A stretch of DNA of 64,000 nucleotides, taken from positions 1 to 64,000 of the forward strand of contig NZ_JACJSI010000018.1 of the NCBI RefSeq assembly GCF_014698065.1, written 5' to 3'. The position numbers were made by a program, and so were the translations under genes. Positions within the stretch are counted from its first letter, which is position 1. Every line of letters starts with the position of its first letter. Shown one piece after another: positions 45,198-54,670 of the stretch. Source of the DNA: Nostoc flagelliforme FACHB-838. Lineage in GTDB: Bacteria; Cyanobacteriota; Cyanobacteriia; Cyanobacteriales; Nostocaceae. The notes under the pieces were generated by a model that had not been told where the DNA came from, did no database searches, and saw only the letters and a list, made by a program, of their open reading frames with translations.

Positions 45198-46364
45198 ATG
45201 CGGATATTTATCAGCACTGGCGAAGTATCTGGCGATTTACAAGGGTCGCTGCTAATTACAGCGCTGAAGCGTCAAGCTGTGGCGATTGGGTTGGAATTAG
45301 AGATTGTGGCACTGGGTGGCGAAAAAATGGTCGCGGCTGGGGCAATTCTGCTGGGAAATACCAGTAGTATTGGCTCAATGGGTATTCTAGAGGGGCTACC
45401 TTATGTTTTACCGACTCTCCAGGTGCAACGTCAAGCGATCGCTTCCCTAAAAGAAAATCCACCAGATTTAGTGGTGCTGATTGATTATATGACTCCCAAT
45501 CTGGAAATTGGGACTTATATGAAACGGCAGTTACCAGATGTGCCTGTGGTATATTACATCGCTCCCCAAGAGTGGGCTTGGTCATTAAGTTTGCGTAGAA
45601 CTAACCGAATTATCGGTTTTACAGATAAGCTGTTGGCAATTTTCCCACAAGAAGCCCGTTACTTTCAGGAAAAAGGGGCAGAAGTTAGTTGGGTAGGGCA
45701 TCCTTTAGTTGACCGAATGCAAGACGCTCCTAGTCGCCAAGCAGCCCGTGTAACACTGGGGATTGCACCAGAAGAGATTGCGATCGCACTGCTCCCCGCT
45801 TCTCGTCGCCAAGAACTAAAATATCTTTTACCAACTATTTTTCAAGCTGCCCAAACTATTCAAGCTAAATTACCTGAAGTTCGTTTCTGGATTCCCCTGT
45901 CGCTGGAAGTCTATAGACAGCCAATTGAGGAGGCTATTGAGCGTTACGGTTTACGGGCGACAGTTGTATCAGGTCAACAAATGGAAGTTTTTGCTGCGGC
46001 TGATTTAGCCATTAGTAAATCTGGTACTGTCAATTTAGAACTTGCTCTGTTCAAAGTGCCGCAAGTTGTAGTTTACCGTCTAAGTTCCCTGACTGCTTGG
46101 ATAGCTCGTAAAATCCTCAAAGGTTCTATAACCTTCGCATCACCACCTAATTTAGTAGTGATGAAGCCGATTGTGCCAGAATTTTTACAAGAACAAGCCA
46201 CACCAGAAAATATTATCCAAGCAGCGATGGAACTGCTACTCAATCCCCATCGTAGAGAGCAAACTTTGCTAGATTATGAGGAAATGCGGCGAAGTTTGGG
46301 AGAAGTTGGAGTGTGCGATCGCGCTGCTCAAGAAATTTTACAAATGCGACCAAATAATTCGTAA
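45198..46364 (+). CDS. lpxB: Lipid-A-disaccharide synthase
   Basis: 388 residues. 'RIFISTGEVSGDLQGSLLI' at the start, 'YIAPQEWAWSLSLRRTNRI', and 'AISKSGTVNLELALFKVPQV' in the donor-binding half identify LpxB (GT19). It condenses UDP-2,3-diacylglucosamine with lipid X. Last gene of the lipid A row; a repeat-containing gap follows. Confidence 0.95.
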   Translation: MRIFISTGEVSGDLQGSLLITALKRQAVAIGLELEIVALGGEKMVAAGAILLGNTSSIGSMGILEGLPYVLPTLQVQRQAIASLKENPPDLVVLIDYMTPNLEIGTYMKRQLPDVPVVYYIAPQEWAWSLSLRRTNRIIGFTDKLLAIFPQEARYFQEKGAEVSWVGHPLVDRMQDAPSRQAARVTLGIAPEEIAIALLPASRRQELKYLLPTIFQAAQTIQAKLPEVRFWIPLSLEVYRQPIEEAIERYGLRATVVSGQQMEVFAAADLAISKSGTVNLELALFKVPQVVVYRLSSLTAWIARKILKGSITFASPPNLVVMKPIVPEFLQEQATPENIIQAAMELLLNPHRREQTLLDYEEMRRSLGEVGVCDRAAQEILQMRPNNS

Positions 46365-46481
46365 TTCGTAATTAAAAATAATTAAAAATAGAGAATCAAT
46401 CAGTTTATTTATGAATAAAATAAGTGTGAAGCACCTGTTTTTGCCAGAAGCCGCATTTATCATTGGGTAATTACGAATTAT

Positions 46482-46513
46482 GTTAGCGTAGCGGTAGCGA
46501 GTCCGCGAGCGTC
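46482..46513. repeat. Dispersed repeat between lpxB and the DNA methyltransferase
   Basis: 'gttagcgtagcggtagcgag' + 'tccgcgagcgtc' is a common Nostoc intergenic repeat type. It is flanked by 'attacgaatta' and 'taaattacgaa', short direct copies that may mark an insertion. Confidence 0.5.
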
Positions 46514-46544
46514 ATTATAAATTACGAACTTAGATTGGGATGTC

Positions 46545-47807
46545 ATGGCTTATGAGATGAAAAAACAAAGAGCGATCGCAGTTGACTTATTTGCTGGCGC
46601 GGGCGGTATGACTCTTGGCTTTGAGCAAGCTGGTTTTGATGTGCTAGCGTCTGTGGAAATCGACCCTATACACTGTGCAACACATGAGTTTAACTTCCCT
46701 TATTGCTCAGTGTTATGTAAAAGTGTTGTAGATACAACGGGGGAAGAAATTAGGAATCGGTCTGAGATTGGCGATCGCGAAATTGATGTGGTAATTTGTG
46801 GTTCGCCATGTCAAGGATTTTCCCTAATTGGTAAAAGGGCTGTTGACGATCCGCGAAACTCTTTGGTTTTTCACTTTCATCGGCTGGTTTTTGAGCTAAA
46901 ACCGAAATTCTTTGTAATGGAAAATGTTCGGGGGATCACAGTTGGTAAACATAAACAAATCCTTCAAAGCTTGATTAGCGAATTTAGAATTAATGGCTAT
47001 AAGGTAGAAGAAAAGTACCAAATTCTCAACGCTGCAAATTATGGAGTACCACAGTCCCGTGAGAGATTATTTCTTATAGGTGCAAGGGAAGATGTAGAAT
47101 TACCAAAATACCCTCAGCCGATTACTAAACAGGCGCTAATAAATAACTTAACTACTAAAAAAATTTCTGAGATTCCATTGAGTCCTACAGTATCGGATGC
47201 AATTATAGATTTACCTGAAATAGAAAAATATCCTGAGTTACTAACAAGAGATTGGGTTGTAGCAGAATATGGAAAGCCTAGTAACTATGCTCTTGTACTT
47301 CGTGGTATTAAATGCCTAGATAATGATTATTCTTACAAACGAGAAGATGATTTGCGAATACTTTCATCAAGCTTAAGAACAAAACATTCGGCGGAAACTA
47401 TTAAACGTTTTCAGGATACTCAACAAGGTGAGAGAGAAAAAATTAGTCGTTTTTATAAGCTGCATCCTGCTGGTGTCTGTAATACTTTAAGAGCCGGAAC
47501 AGACAAGTACAGGGGTTCTTTCACATCTCCTAGACCGATTCATCCATCCACGCCTCGCTGTATCACAGTTAGGGAAGCGGCAAGATTACATTCTTACCCA
47601 GATTGGTTTAGGTTTCATGTAACCAAATGGCACGGATTTAGGCAAGTTGGTAACTCTGTACCACCTCTACTAGCCAAGGCTGTGGCAGCAGAAATTATTC
47701 GCAGTTTAGATATTTCGCCCTTCAAGCCCAGTTTACGATACAAGTTGGGAGAGGAGAAGCTATTACAATTTAATATGTCGCAAGCAGCTCAATATTATCA
47801 GTTTTGA
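46545..47807 (+). CDS. DNA (cytosine-5) methyltransferase
   Basis: 420 residues. C5-MTase motifs in order: I 'AVDLFAGAGGMTLGFEQAG' (12-30), IV with the catalytic Cys89 in 'GSPCQGFSLIGKR' (86-98), VI 'FVMENVRGI' (123-131), VIII 'NYGVPQSRERLFLIGAR', IX around 'LHPAGVCNTLRAGTD', X 'RQVGNSVPPLLAKAVAAEI'. No restriction enzyme gene is adjacent, so it looks solitary. Its overall shape resembles the cyanobacterial CGATCG methyltransferases (M.Ssp6803I group); this target is an inference and not readable directly. The 3' part of the gene is AT-richer. Confidence 0.92.
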   Translation: MAYEMKKQRAIAVDLFAGAGGMTLGFEQAGFDVLASVEIDPIHCATHEFNFPYCSVLCKSVVDTTGEEIRNRSEIGDREIDVVICGSPCQGFSLIGKRAVDDPRNSLVFHFHRLVFELKPKFFVMENVRGITVGKHKQILQSLISEFRINGYKVEEKYQILNAANYGVPQSRERLFLIGAREDVELPKYPQPITKQALINNLTTKKISEIPLSPTVSDAIIDLPEIEKYPELLTRDWVVAEYGKPSNYALVLRGIKCLDNDYSYKREDDLRILSSSLRTKHSAETIKRFQDTQQGEREKISRFYKLHPAGVCNTLRAGTDKYRGSFTSPRPIHPSTPRCITVREAARLHSYPDWFRFHVTKWHGFRQVGNSVPPLLAKAVAAEIIRSLDISPFKPSLRYKLGEEKLLQFNMSQAAQYYQF

Positions 47808-47970
47808 TACGGGTATTTTATTTATCCCCAATCCTAAAATGATGCTTGCGGTTAGTTAAATCACTATGTTTTATTAATCTGAAAATACCTGTAAAATAAA
47901 ATTTCTCTAAGGTTGACATCTTGGCTGCCTATGCTGTGTAAGTTAAAAGTTTAAAAGGCAATAGGCAAAT

Positions 47971-48402
47971 ATGGTTTTCCAGTACACTAACGCATTTATC
48001 ACTATAGCATCGGTTAATCTTGATAAATTAGTAAATTTCTATACTAAATTGCTAGAGGAAAAGCCAGTTATTTTGATTCCGAATGTCTATGCTGAGTTTA
48101 ATTTAGGTAGTACGCGATTAGGTATTTTTAAACCGAAGAAGACAAACGAGTCGGAATTTGCAGCCATGTCTAAGGATAAGCAGCTTCTTGAGGATACGCT
48201 TTGCGAAGCTGTGTATACCAAAAGTAAGATAAGTTTGTGTTTAGAGGTGAGTAACTTAGAAGATGCGATCGCTCACCTAACTACTTTGGGCTATCCTCCA
48301 CCAGGAAACATTTCCATTGCTTCCCACGGCAGAGAAATTTATGCCTATGACCCTGATGGCAATCGTCTAATTTTACATCAAGCCTCAGTGAATGATAATT
48401 AA
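47971..48402 (+). CDS. VOC (glyoxalase/bleomycin-resistance fold) protein
   Basis: 143 residues. Two beta-alpha-beta-beta-beta halves of the VOC fold: 'FITIASVNLDKLVNFYTKLL' at the start and 'REIYAYDPDGNRLILHQA' at the end, the latter with the typical metal-side 'DPDGN'. Family members are lyases, dioxygenases or resistance proteins; substrate unknown. It is followed after 31 bases by ylqF on the same strand. Confidence 0.8.
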   Translation: MVFQYTNAFITIASVNLDKLVNFYTKLLEEKPVILIPNVYAEFNLGSTRLGIFKPKKTNESEFAAMSKDKQLLEDTLCEAVYTKSKISLCLEVSNLEDAIAHLTTLGYPPPGNISIASHGREIYAYDPDGNRLILHQASVNDN

Positions 48403-48433
48403 TAAGTGATAATAATTTATTTGGTAATTGATT

Positions 48434-49315
48434 ATGGCTATAACTCAAAACTATAGATTAAACCTGATTCAATGGTATCCAGGTCACATTGCGAAAGCTG
48501 AAAGGAAGCTAAAAGAACAGCTGAAGCGCGTAGATGTGGTGTTTGAGGTACGAGACGCTCGGATTCCCTTAGCGACTCACCATCCCCAAATAGGTGAGTG
48601 GGTGGAGGGTAAGAAACGGGTGTTGATTCTTAACCGAGTAGATATGATTACACCACAAATGCGATCGCTATGGATAGATTGGTTTAAACGTCAAGGAGAA
48701 GTCCCTTATTTTACCAACGCTCAACATGGTAAAGGTATAGCAGAAGTGGCGCGGGCAGCGCAAGCCGCTGGAGTAGAACTCAATCAAAGAAGAAGCGATC
48801 GCGGGATGTTACCTCGTCCAGTCCGGGCTGTGGTGATTGGTTTTCCTAATGTCGGTAAATCAGCATTGATTAACCGCCTGTTGGGAAAGCGAGTCGTGGA
48901 AAGTGCAGCCCGTCCTGGCGTGACTCGACAACTGCGCTGGGTGCGAATTTCCGAACATTTGGAATTATTAGATGCTCCTGGTGTTATCCCTTTAAGATTG
49001 GAAGACCAAGATGCAGCATTGAAATTAGCTATTTGTGATGATATCGGTGAAGCATCTTACGATAATCAGCTAGTAGCAGCAGCCCTAGTGGATTTACTCA
49101 ACTATTTAGAAGCTGTAGCCGCAGATTTATTACCAAAGAAACCATTACAGTCCCGTTACCAACTTGATTCGACATCAGACACCGGAGATACCTATTTGCA
49201 CGCCTTGGCAGAGCATCGTTACAAAGGTGATATAGAGCGAGCTGCAAGGCAACTTTTAACAGATTTTCGCAAGGGGTTATTGGGTGAAATGAGTTTGGAA
49301 TTACCACCTAACTAG
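48434..49315 (+). CDS. ylqF: Ribosome biogenesis GTPase YlqF/RbgA
   Basis: 293 residues from ATG 48434 (a TTG two codons earlier is also open). Circularly permuted GTPase order: G4 'LNRVD' (66-70) comes before G1 'GFPNVGKS' (136-143) and G3 'DAPG' (180-183). The opening 'IQWYPGHIAKAERKLKEQL' is characteristic. It matures the 50S subunit. Length is normal. Confidence 0.94.
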   Translation: MAITQNYRLNLIQWYPGHIAKAERKLKEQLKRVDVVFEVRDARIPLATHHPQIGEWVEGKKRVLILNRVDMITPQMRSLWIDWFKRQGEVPYFTNAQHGKGIAEVARAAQAAGVELNQRRSDRGMLPRPVRAVVIGFPNVGKSALINRLLGKRVVESAARPGVTRQLRWVRISEHLELLDAPGVIPLRLEDQDAALKLAICDDIGEASYDNQLVAAALVDLLNYLEAVAADLLPKKPLQSRYQLDSTSDTGDTYLHALAEHRYKGDIERAARQLLTDFRKGLLGEMSLELPPN

Positions 49316-49591
49316 ATTTCAAGCATTTTCAGCCCGTTTTTGAGTAGCGAGTGAATAGCGTTCAAAAATCTGGACGCTCGGCTTTGGTGAGTTTGAATAA
49401 ATATTATATTTTCAGGCGATGCCCCAGACGCGATCGCTCCAGCATAATTACTTCCTTTGATGTAATATCCGTCACATACACTTGTCGGAATGCAGTTAAC
49501 AGTGTCATAAAGAAAAGGTGAAGGTTAACCTGTAGGGTATAACTTACCTTAAAGTTGCTTGACCTCTAGCTTCGATGGATCTATCACACTC

Positions 49592-51226
49592 ATGACTGAA
49601 CTCACGCTACGCCTACAAGAGGGAGATACCGAGACAACGATCGCAGTTGACCAAAATGTATTTACAATTGGTCGTTTGCCGGAATGTAACTTGTACTTAC
49701 CTTTTGCTGGAGTATCCCGCAACCATGCTCGCTTGGTGAAAACGGCTGAAGGTGTGTGGACTATTGAGGATCTTGGCAGCAAAAACGGGACGCAGGTTAA
49801 TAAATATCTTGTTAACTCTCCCCAAGAGTTATATCACGGCGATATCCTTTGGCTAGGCAATGTTAGCCTGGTAGTATTGCTCACAAATCCTGTTTCCCAA
49901 CCAGAGTATCCGGGAATTTCAGATATTAATGAGCAAAGAACAATCCTTCACAATGTTGAACAATTACAACAGCAATGGATTGCAGCTGATAGCAAGGATG
50001 GGAACATCAGCAATAAAGACCAAACCATTGCCCGTCTCAAAGACTTAGTAGACATAGCGAAAAATCTCTGCGCAGCAGCGTCCATAGAAGAGATTTTTTC
50101 TCAAGTTCAGCAAGTAGTTTTTCGTTACCTTGATAGTATCGAACGCTTGGCATTATTAATTGATGTCAATGGTTGCGGTCAGTTGGAACTAATGAATGCT
50201 GCCACTAGAAACGTTTCCCAACAGAAACATCTCCCCTCTGATGGTAGTTGGATTAGTCGTAGTATCTGTCAAAAAGTATTTGAGGAAAAAGTCGTCATTC
50301 AAACCGGTGATACTCATCAGGATGAACGGTTTGCTAGTGAACAGAGTATTTTGGTCAAAGGCATCCGCAGCGCGATGGCGGTGCCTTTATGGGATGAGAA
50401 TAAAGTTGTGGGTGTACTGTATGCCGATGCCAACCTTTCTTCTTACCATTGGGCAAATGAAGGCGAGGAAGAATTGAGCTTTTTTTCAGCTTTAGCAAAC
50501 CTTGTGGCTTCTAGTGTGCAACGTTGGCTATTGGTAGAAAAACTTAAAACTGAAGAAATGATTCGTCACCGGCTAGAACGTTATCATTCTCCAGCAGTTG
50601 TACAGCAGTTGATCTCTGTAGGTGGATTACCGGGTGGTCGTTTAGCTCCCACCGAGAGCGAAATCAGTATTTTGTTTGCAGATTTAGTTGGCTTTACGGC
50701 AATTTCTGAACGATTAACACCAACTGCGATCGCTAAACTATTAAATAATTTATTTGAAGAGATGCTAAAAGAAGTGTTTACCTGCGGCGGCACTTTAGAT
50801 AAGTATATTGGCGATTGTATTATGGCATTTTTTGGCGCTCCAGAAGCGCAAACAGATCACGCCGATCGCGCTGTTGCTGCTGCCAAGGGAATGCTCACTC
50901 GTCTCGAACATCTTAATGCCAATGGTTTTTGGCACGAACCCCTGCAATTACGTATTGCGATTAATAGCGGTAAAGCTGTGGTGGGAGATGTTGGTAGTTC
51001 CCAAAGGGTGGATTATACGGCATTAGGCGCAACGATTAATCTTGCTGCTCGCATGGAAGCAGTTTGTCCCCCTAGTGAATGCGTGATTAGTCAAGCCACT
51101 CATAAAATGCTTTCACTGCCTTCAGACTTTAAGGAAATGGGAGATTATCGTTTCAAAGGTATTGATCGATTAGTAAAAATTTATCAAACAAATTTGCAGC
51201 AAGTGGCAACAATGATTAGTCGTTAA
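49592..51226 (+). CDS. Class III adenylate cyclase with FHA and GAF domains
   Basis: 544 residues from ATG 49592; TTG 49559 in frame is a weaker alternative. FHA domain at about 20-100 ('TIGRLPECNLYLPFAGVSRN', 'HARLV', 'DLGSKNGTQVN'), GAF domain at about 145-325, cyclase domain at about 345-530: 'ISILFADLVGFTAISERLTP', 'GTLDKYIGDCIMAFFGAPEA', 'DYTALGATINLAARMEAVC'. The metal aspartates and adenine-selecting Lys are present, with Thr at the partner site. It resembles Anabaena CyaC/CyaB2-era FHA-GAF cyclases in layout; the FHA domain would tie activity to protein phosphorylation. Soluble. No partner gene adjacent. Confidence 0.9.
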   Translation: MTELTLRLQEGDTETTIAVDQNVFTIGRLPECNLYLPFAGVSRNHARLVKTAEGVWTIEDLGSKNGTQVNKYLVNSPQELYHGDILWLGNVSLVVLLTNPVSQPEYPGISDINEQRTILHNVEQLQQQWIAADSKDGNISNKDQTIARLKDLVDIAKNLCAAASIEEIFSQVQQVVFRYLDSIERLALLIDVNGCGQLELMNAATRNVSQQKHLPSDGSWISRSICQKVFEEKVVIQTGDTHQDERFASEQSILVKGIRSAMAVPLWDENKVVGVLYADANLSSYHWANEGEEELSFFSALANLVASSVQRWLLVEKLKTEEMIRHRLERYHSPAVVQQLISVGGLPGGRLAPTESEISILFADLVGFTAISERLTPTAIAKLLNNLFEEMLKEVFTCGGTLDKYIGDCIMAFFGAPEAQTDHADRAVAAAKGMLTRLEHLNANGFWHEPLQLRIAINSGKAVVGDVGSSQRVDYTALGATINLAARMEAVCPPSECVISQATHKMLSLPSDFKEMGDYRFKGIDRLVKIYQTNLQQVATMISR

Positions 51227-51441
51227 GTGTTGGGAAAACGACTAACAAAGGATAAATGACAAACTTCTCAAGATAAATACATAGTTATCTTGTATATTTT
51301 ATTTCAAAAATAATTGCAAAATTGTAATATTAAGCAACCAATTCTGGGTTAAAAGACTAGAATTTGGGTGGTAGCTTCCAGAATTGATCTGTGTAACACT
51401 AGGAAGCCTACCGAAGCTATTTTTTAACGGGAGGTCAGGTA

Positions 51442-52809
51442 ATGGCGATCGCCACCATTAATCCCGCTACTGGGGAAACGCTCAAAACCTTTGAGCCACT
51501 CAATGATGCAGAAATTGCCGCTAAACTCGATTTAGCTAATCAGACTTTTGAAAAGTATCGTCAGACGAGTTTCTCTGAACGATCGCATTGGCTGCAAAAA
51601 GCTGCTGAGATTTTAGAGCAAGACAAAGCAGACTTTGCTAAGTTAATGACTCTAGAAATGGGTAAACCATTTAAAGCTGCGATCGCAGAAGTCGAAAAAT
51701 GCGCCGCCGTCTGTCGCTACTACGCCGAACACACCCCTGCTTTTCTAGCTGATGTCAGTGTAAAAACTGATGCTAGCCAAAGTTTTGTTCGTTATCAACC
51801 AATGGGTGCGATTCTCGCGGTGATGCCGTGGAATTTCCCCTTTTGGCAAGTGTTCCGCTTTGCTGCACCGGCACTCATGGCGGGAAATGTCGGCTTACTC
51901 AAACACGCCTCCAATGTGCCGCAATGCGCCTTGGCAATTGAAGATATTATCCGACGCGCAGGTTTTCCTGAAGGTGCGTTTCAAACTCTATTAATAGGCG
52001 CTGCTAAAGTCGCCGATTTGATGGCTGATGACCGCATAAAAGCTGCCACCTTGACCGGAAGCGAACCCGCAGGTGCATCCCTCGCCGTCGCCGCCGGCAA
52101 ACAAATTAAAAAAACAGTTTTGGAATTAGGAGGAAGTGACCCGTTTATTGTGTTAGAAAGTGCTGACTTAGAGACAGCAGTTGTCACAGCTACTACAGCA
52201 CGGATGTTGAATAACGGGCAATCATGTATTGCAGCAAAACGTTTTATTGTCGCAGAAGCGATCGCAGACAAATTTGAAAAATTGCTTTTAGAAAAATTTG
52301 AGGCGCTAAAAGTAGGCGATCCCATGCAATCAGATACCGATTTAGGCCCACTGGCAACTCCTGGTATTCTCCAGGATTTAGACCAACAAGTGCAAGCTGC
52401 TACCAAAAGCGGGGGTAAAGTCCTCACCGGTGGACATCCTTTATCAGATCGTCCAGGTAACTTTTATCCGCCAACGATTATCATTGATATCCCGCTTGAA
52501 GCATCAATTGCCAAAGAAGAATTCTTTGGCCCGGTAGCCTTGTTATTCCGGGTTCCAGATATCGATGCTGCCATTAAACTCGCTAATGACATCCCCTTTG
52601 GATTAGGTGCAAGTGCTTGGACAACCAACAACCAAGAGAGCGATCGCTTAGTTGAGGAAATCGAAGCAGGTGCAGTGTTTATCAACAGTATGGTCAAATC
52701 CGATCCTCGGTTGCCCTTTGGTGGCATCAAGCGTTCTGGATATGGCAGAGAATTGAGTATCCAAGGTATACATGAGTTTGTCAATCTTAAAACCGTGTGG
52801 GTCAAATGA
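51442..52809 (+). CDS. gabD: Succinate-semialdehyde dehydrogenase
   Basis: 455 residues, aldehyde dehydrogenase superfamily. General base Glu228 in 'TVLELGGSDPFIVLE' and nucleophile Cys262 in 'NNGQSCIAAKRF'; NAD(P)-binding 'MPWNFPFWQVFRFAAPALMA'. The gene directly downstream encodes a ThDP enzyme, and this neighbour pair is the 2-oxoglutarate decarboxylase plus SSADH bypass described for Synechococcus sp. PCC 7002, in which SSADH oxidises succinic semialdehyde to succinate. A strong RBS (gggagg) precedes the ATG. Cytoplasmic. Confidence 0.92.
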   Translation: MAIATINPATGETLKTFEPLNDAEIAAKLDLANQTFEKYRQTSFSERSHWLQKAAEILEQDKADFAKLMTLEMGKPFKAAIAEVEKCAAVCRYYAEHTPAFLADVSVKTDASQSFVRYQPMGAILAVMPWNFPFWQVFRFAAPALMAGNVGLLKHASNVPQCALAIEDIIRRAGFPEGAFQTLLIGAAKVADLMADDRIKAATLTGSEPAGASLAVAAGKQIKKTVLELGGSDPFIVLESADLETAVVTATTARMLNNGQSCIAAKRFIVAEAIADKFEKLLLEKFEALKVGDPMQSDTDLGPLATPGILQDLDQQVQAATKSGGKVLTGGHPLSDRPGNFYPPTIIIDIPLEASIAKEEFFGPVALLFRVPDIDAAIKLANDIPFGLGASAWTTNNQESDRLVEEIEAGAVFINSMVKSDPRLPFGGIKRSGYGRELSIQGIHEFVNLKTVWVK

Positions 52810-52810
52810 T

Positions 52811-52888
52811 TAGTCATTAGTCATTGGTCATTGGTCATTAGCCAAAAAAATGACAAATGATTAATGACAAAGGACAAATGACAAAATA
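52811..52888. repeat. Heptamer repeats between the SSADH and ThDP enzyme genes
   Basis: 'gtcattagtcattggtcatt…' (52814-52840) with the complementary words 'gacaaatgattaatgacaaa' (52851-52870) forms a potential hairpin in the 96-base gap. It may separate the two genes transcriptionally or be silent; both genes remain on the same strand. Confidence 0.65.
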
Positions 52889-52905
52889 AATAGTTAGGAA
52901 ATAAA

Positions 52906-54549
52906 ATGAATACAGCAGAATTATTGGTGCAGTGCCTAGAAAATGAAGGAGTGCAATATATTTTTGGACTCCCTGGCGAAGAAAACCTGCACGTTTTGGA
53001 AGCGCTAAAACATTCTTCCATTAAATTTATTACGACTCGTCATGAACAGGGTGCAGCATTCATGGCCGATGTCTACGGACGCCTAACAGGAAAAGCCGGA
53101 GTGTGTCTTTCTACTCTTGGCCCTGGGGCAACCAACTTGATGACTGGGGTAGCAGATGCTAACCTCGATGGTGCGCCCTTAGTGGCGATTACTGGTCAAG
53201 TGGGGACAGACCGAATGCACATCGAATCTCATCAATATTTAGATTTGGTGGCAATGTTTGCACCTGTTACCAAATGGAATAAGCAGATTGTGCGACCGAG
53301 TATTACACCAGAAGTAGTGCGGAAAGCATTTAAGCGATCGCAATCAGAAAAACCTGGTGCAGTTCATATCGATTTGCCAGAAAATATTGCTGCCATGCCC
53401 GTCGAAGGCAAACCTTTGCGTAAGGATAATAGCGAAAAAACTTATGCATCTTTTGCCAGCATTCGGGCAGCAGCGGCCGCAATTTGCCAAGCAGTTAACC
53501 CATTAATTCTAGTCGGAAATGGGGCAATTCGCGCTCACGCAAGTGATGCCGTAACGCAATTTGCCACTTTGCTGAATATCCCTGTTGCCAATACCTTCAT
53601 GGGTAAAGGCATTATTCCCTACACACATCAATTAGCTTTGTGGTCAGTGGGATTACAGCAAAGAGATTATATTACCTGTGGCTTTGATAACACTGATTTA
53701 GTAATTGCGATCGGCTATGATTTGATTGAGTTTTCCCCCAAAAAATGGAATCGTAATGGTGAAATTCCCATTGTGCATATTGGGGTAAGTCCGGCGGAAA
53801 TTGATAGTAGTTATATTCCTAACGCCGAAGTAGTGGGAGATATTTCAGATTCCCTTTATGAGATTTTAAAATTAGCAGACCGACAAGGTAAACCCGATCC
53901 TTTTGCCATTAGTTTAAGATCAGAGATTCGGGCTGATTACGAACAGTACGCCCATGATGACGGATTTCCTATTAAGCCACAAAAGTTAATTTATGACTTA
54001 CGGCAAGTGATGGGCCCAGATGATATCGTCATCTCAGATGTTGGCGCACATAAGATGTGGATGGCTCGTCATTATCATTGCCATAGCCCCAATACTTGCA
54101 TAATTTCCAATGGCTTCGCAGCTATGGGTATTGCCATTCCTGGAGCTTTAGCAGCAAAACTCGTTTATCCCAACCGCAAAGTCGTGGCTGTAACAGGCGA
54201 TGGCGGCTTTATGATGAATTCTCAAGAATTAGAAACAGCCTTGCGTGTCGGTACACCCTTTGTCACCATAATTTTCAATGATGGCGGTTATGGGTTAATT
54301 GAGTGGAAGCAAGAAAATCACTTTGGCAAAGGAAACTCATCTTTTGTACATTTTAGTAATCCTGATTTTGTCAAATATGCCGAAAGTATGGGTTTGAAAG
54401 GCTACCGAGTTGAATCTGCTTTAGATTTGATTCCGGTACTCAAAGAAGCCCTCGCTCAAGATGTACCCGCCGTGATAGATTGTCCCGTAGATTATCGGGA
54501 AAATCACCGCTTCAGTCAAAAAGCCGGCGAGTTGAGTTGTGCGGTGTAA
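52906..54549 (+). CDS. ThDP-dependent 2-oxoglutarate decarboxylase (acetolactate synthase-like)
   Basis: 547 residues, three-domain ThDP enzyme of the acetolactate synthase family. Catalytic Glu47 in 'TTRHEQGAAFMADVYG', 'LGPGATNLMTGVADANLDGA', and the ThDP/Mg motif from about 431 ('GDGGFMMNSQELETALRVGT' … NDGGYG). Many annotations say acetolactate synthase large subunit, but the position next to SSADH matches the pair SynPCC7002_A2770/A2771, shown to convert 2-oxoglutarate to succinic semialdehyde and close the TCA cycle. True IlvB proteins are usually longer (about 590-630) with an IlvN partner, which is absent here. The decarboxylase role is therefore the better inference. Confidence 0.85.
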   Translation: MNTAELLVQCLENEGVQYIFGLPGEENLHVLEALKHSSIKFITTRHEQGAAFMADVYGRLTGKAGVCLSTLGPGATNLMTGVADANLDGAPLVAITGQVGTDRMHIESHQYLDLVAMFAPVTKWNKQIVRPSITPEVVRKAFKRSQSEKPGAVHIDLPENIAAMPVEGKPLRKDNSEKTYASFASIRAAAAAICQAVNPLILVGNGAIRAHASDAVTQFATLLNIPVANTFMGKGIIPYTHQLALWSVGLQQRDYITCGFDNTDLVIAIGYDLIEFSPKKWNRNGEIPIVHIGVSPAEIDSSYIPNAEVVGDISDSLYEILKLADRQGKPDPFAISLRSEIRADYEQYAHDDGFPIKPQKLIYDLRQVMGPDDIVISDVGAHKMWMARHYHCHSPNTCIISNGFAAMGIAIPGALAAKLVYPNRKVVAVTGDGGFMMNSQELETALRVGTPFVTIIFNDGGYGLIEWKQENHFGKGNSSFVHFSNPDFVKYAESMGLKGYRVESALDLIPVLKEALAQDVPAVIDCPVDYRENHRFSQKAGELSCAV

Positions 54550-54627
54550 AAATTAGAGACGCGATTAATCTCGTCTTTACAAGAGTTAGGAGTTATTTAT
54601 TCCTAACTCCTTTAGTGTTTTGGTAGA

Positions 54628-54652
54628 GTGCGTTAACCTTTGGCTAACGCAC
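54628..54652. repeat. Short palindrome, recurring intergenic hairpin
   Basis: 'gtgcgttaacctttggctaacgcac' pairs over about 11 bases. It occurs in many cyanobacterial intergenic regions and lies between the ThDP enzyme and repeat array A; it may end transcription of the former. Confidence 0.55.
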
Positions 54653-54670
54653 CGCTTTACTTCATTTAAT

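Noticed and set aside
54628..54652. Possible tRNA or small RNA gene at gtgcgttaac…aacgcac
   Set aside because: It is a simple palindrome without cloverleaf arms and matches a common intergenic repeat.
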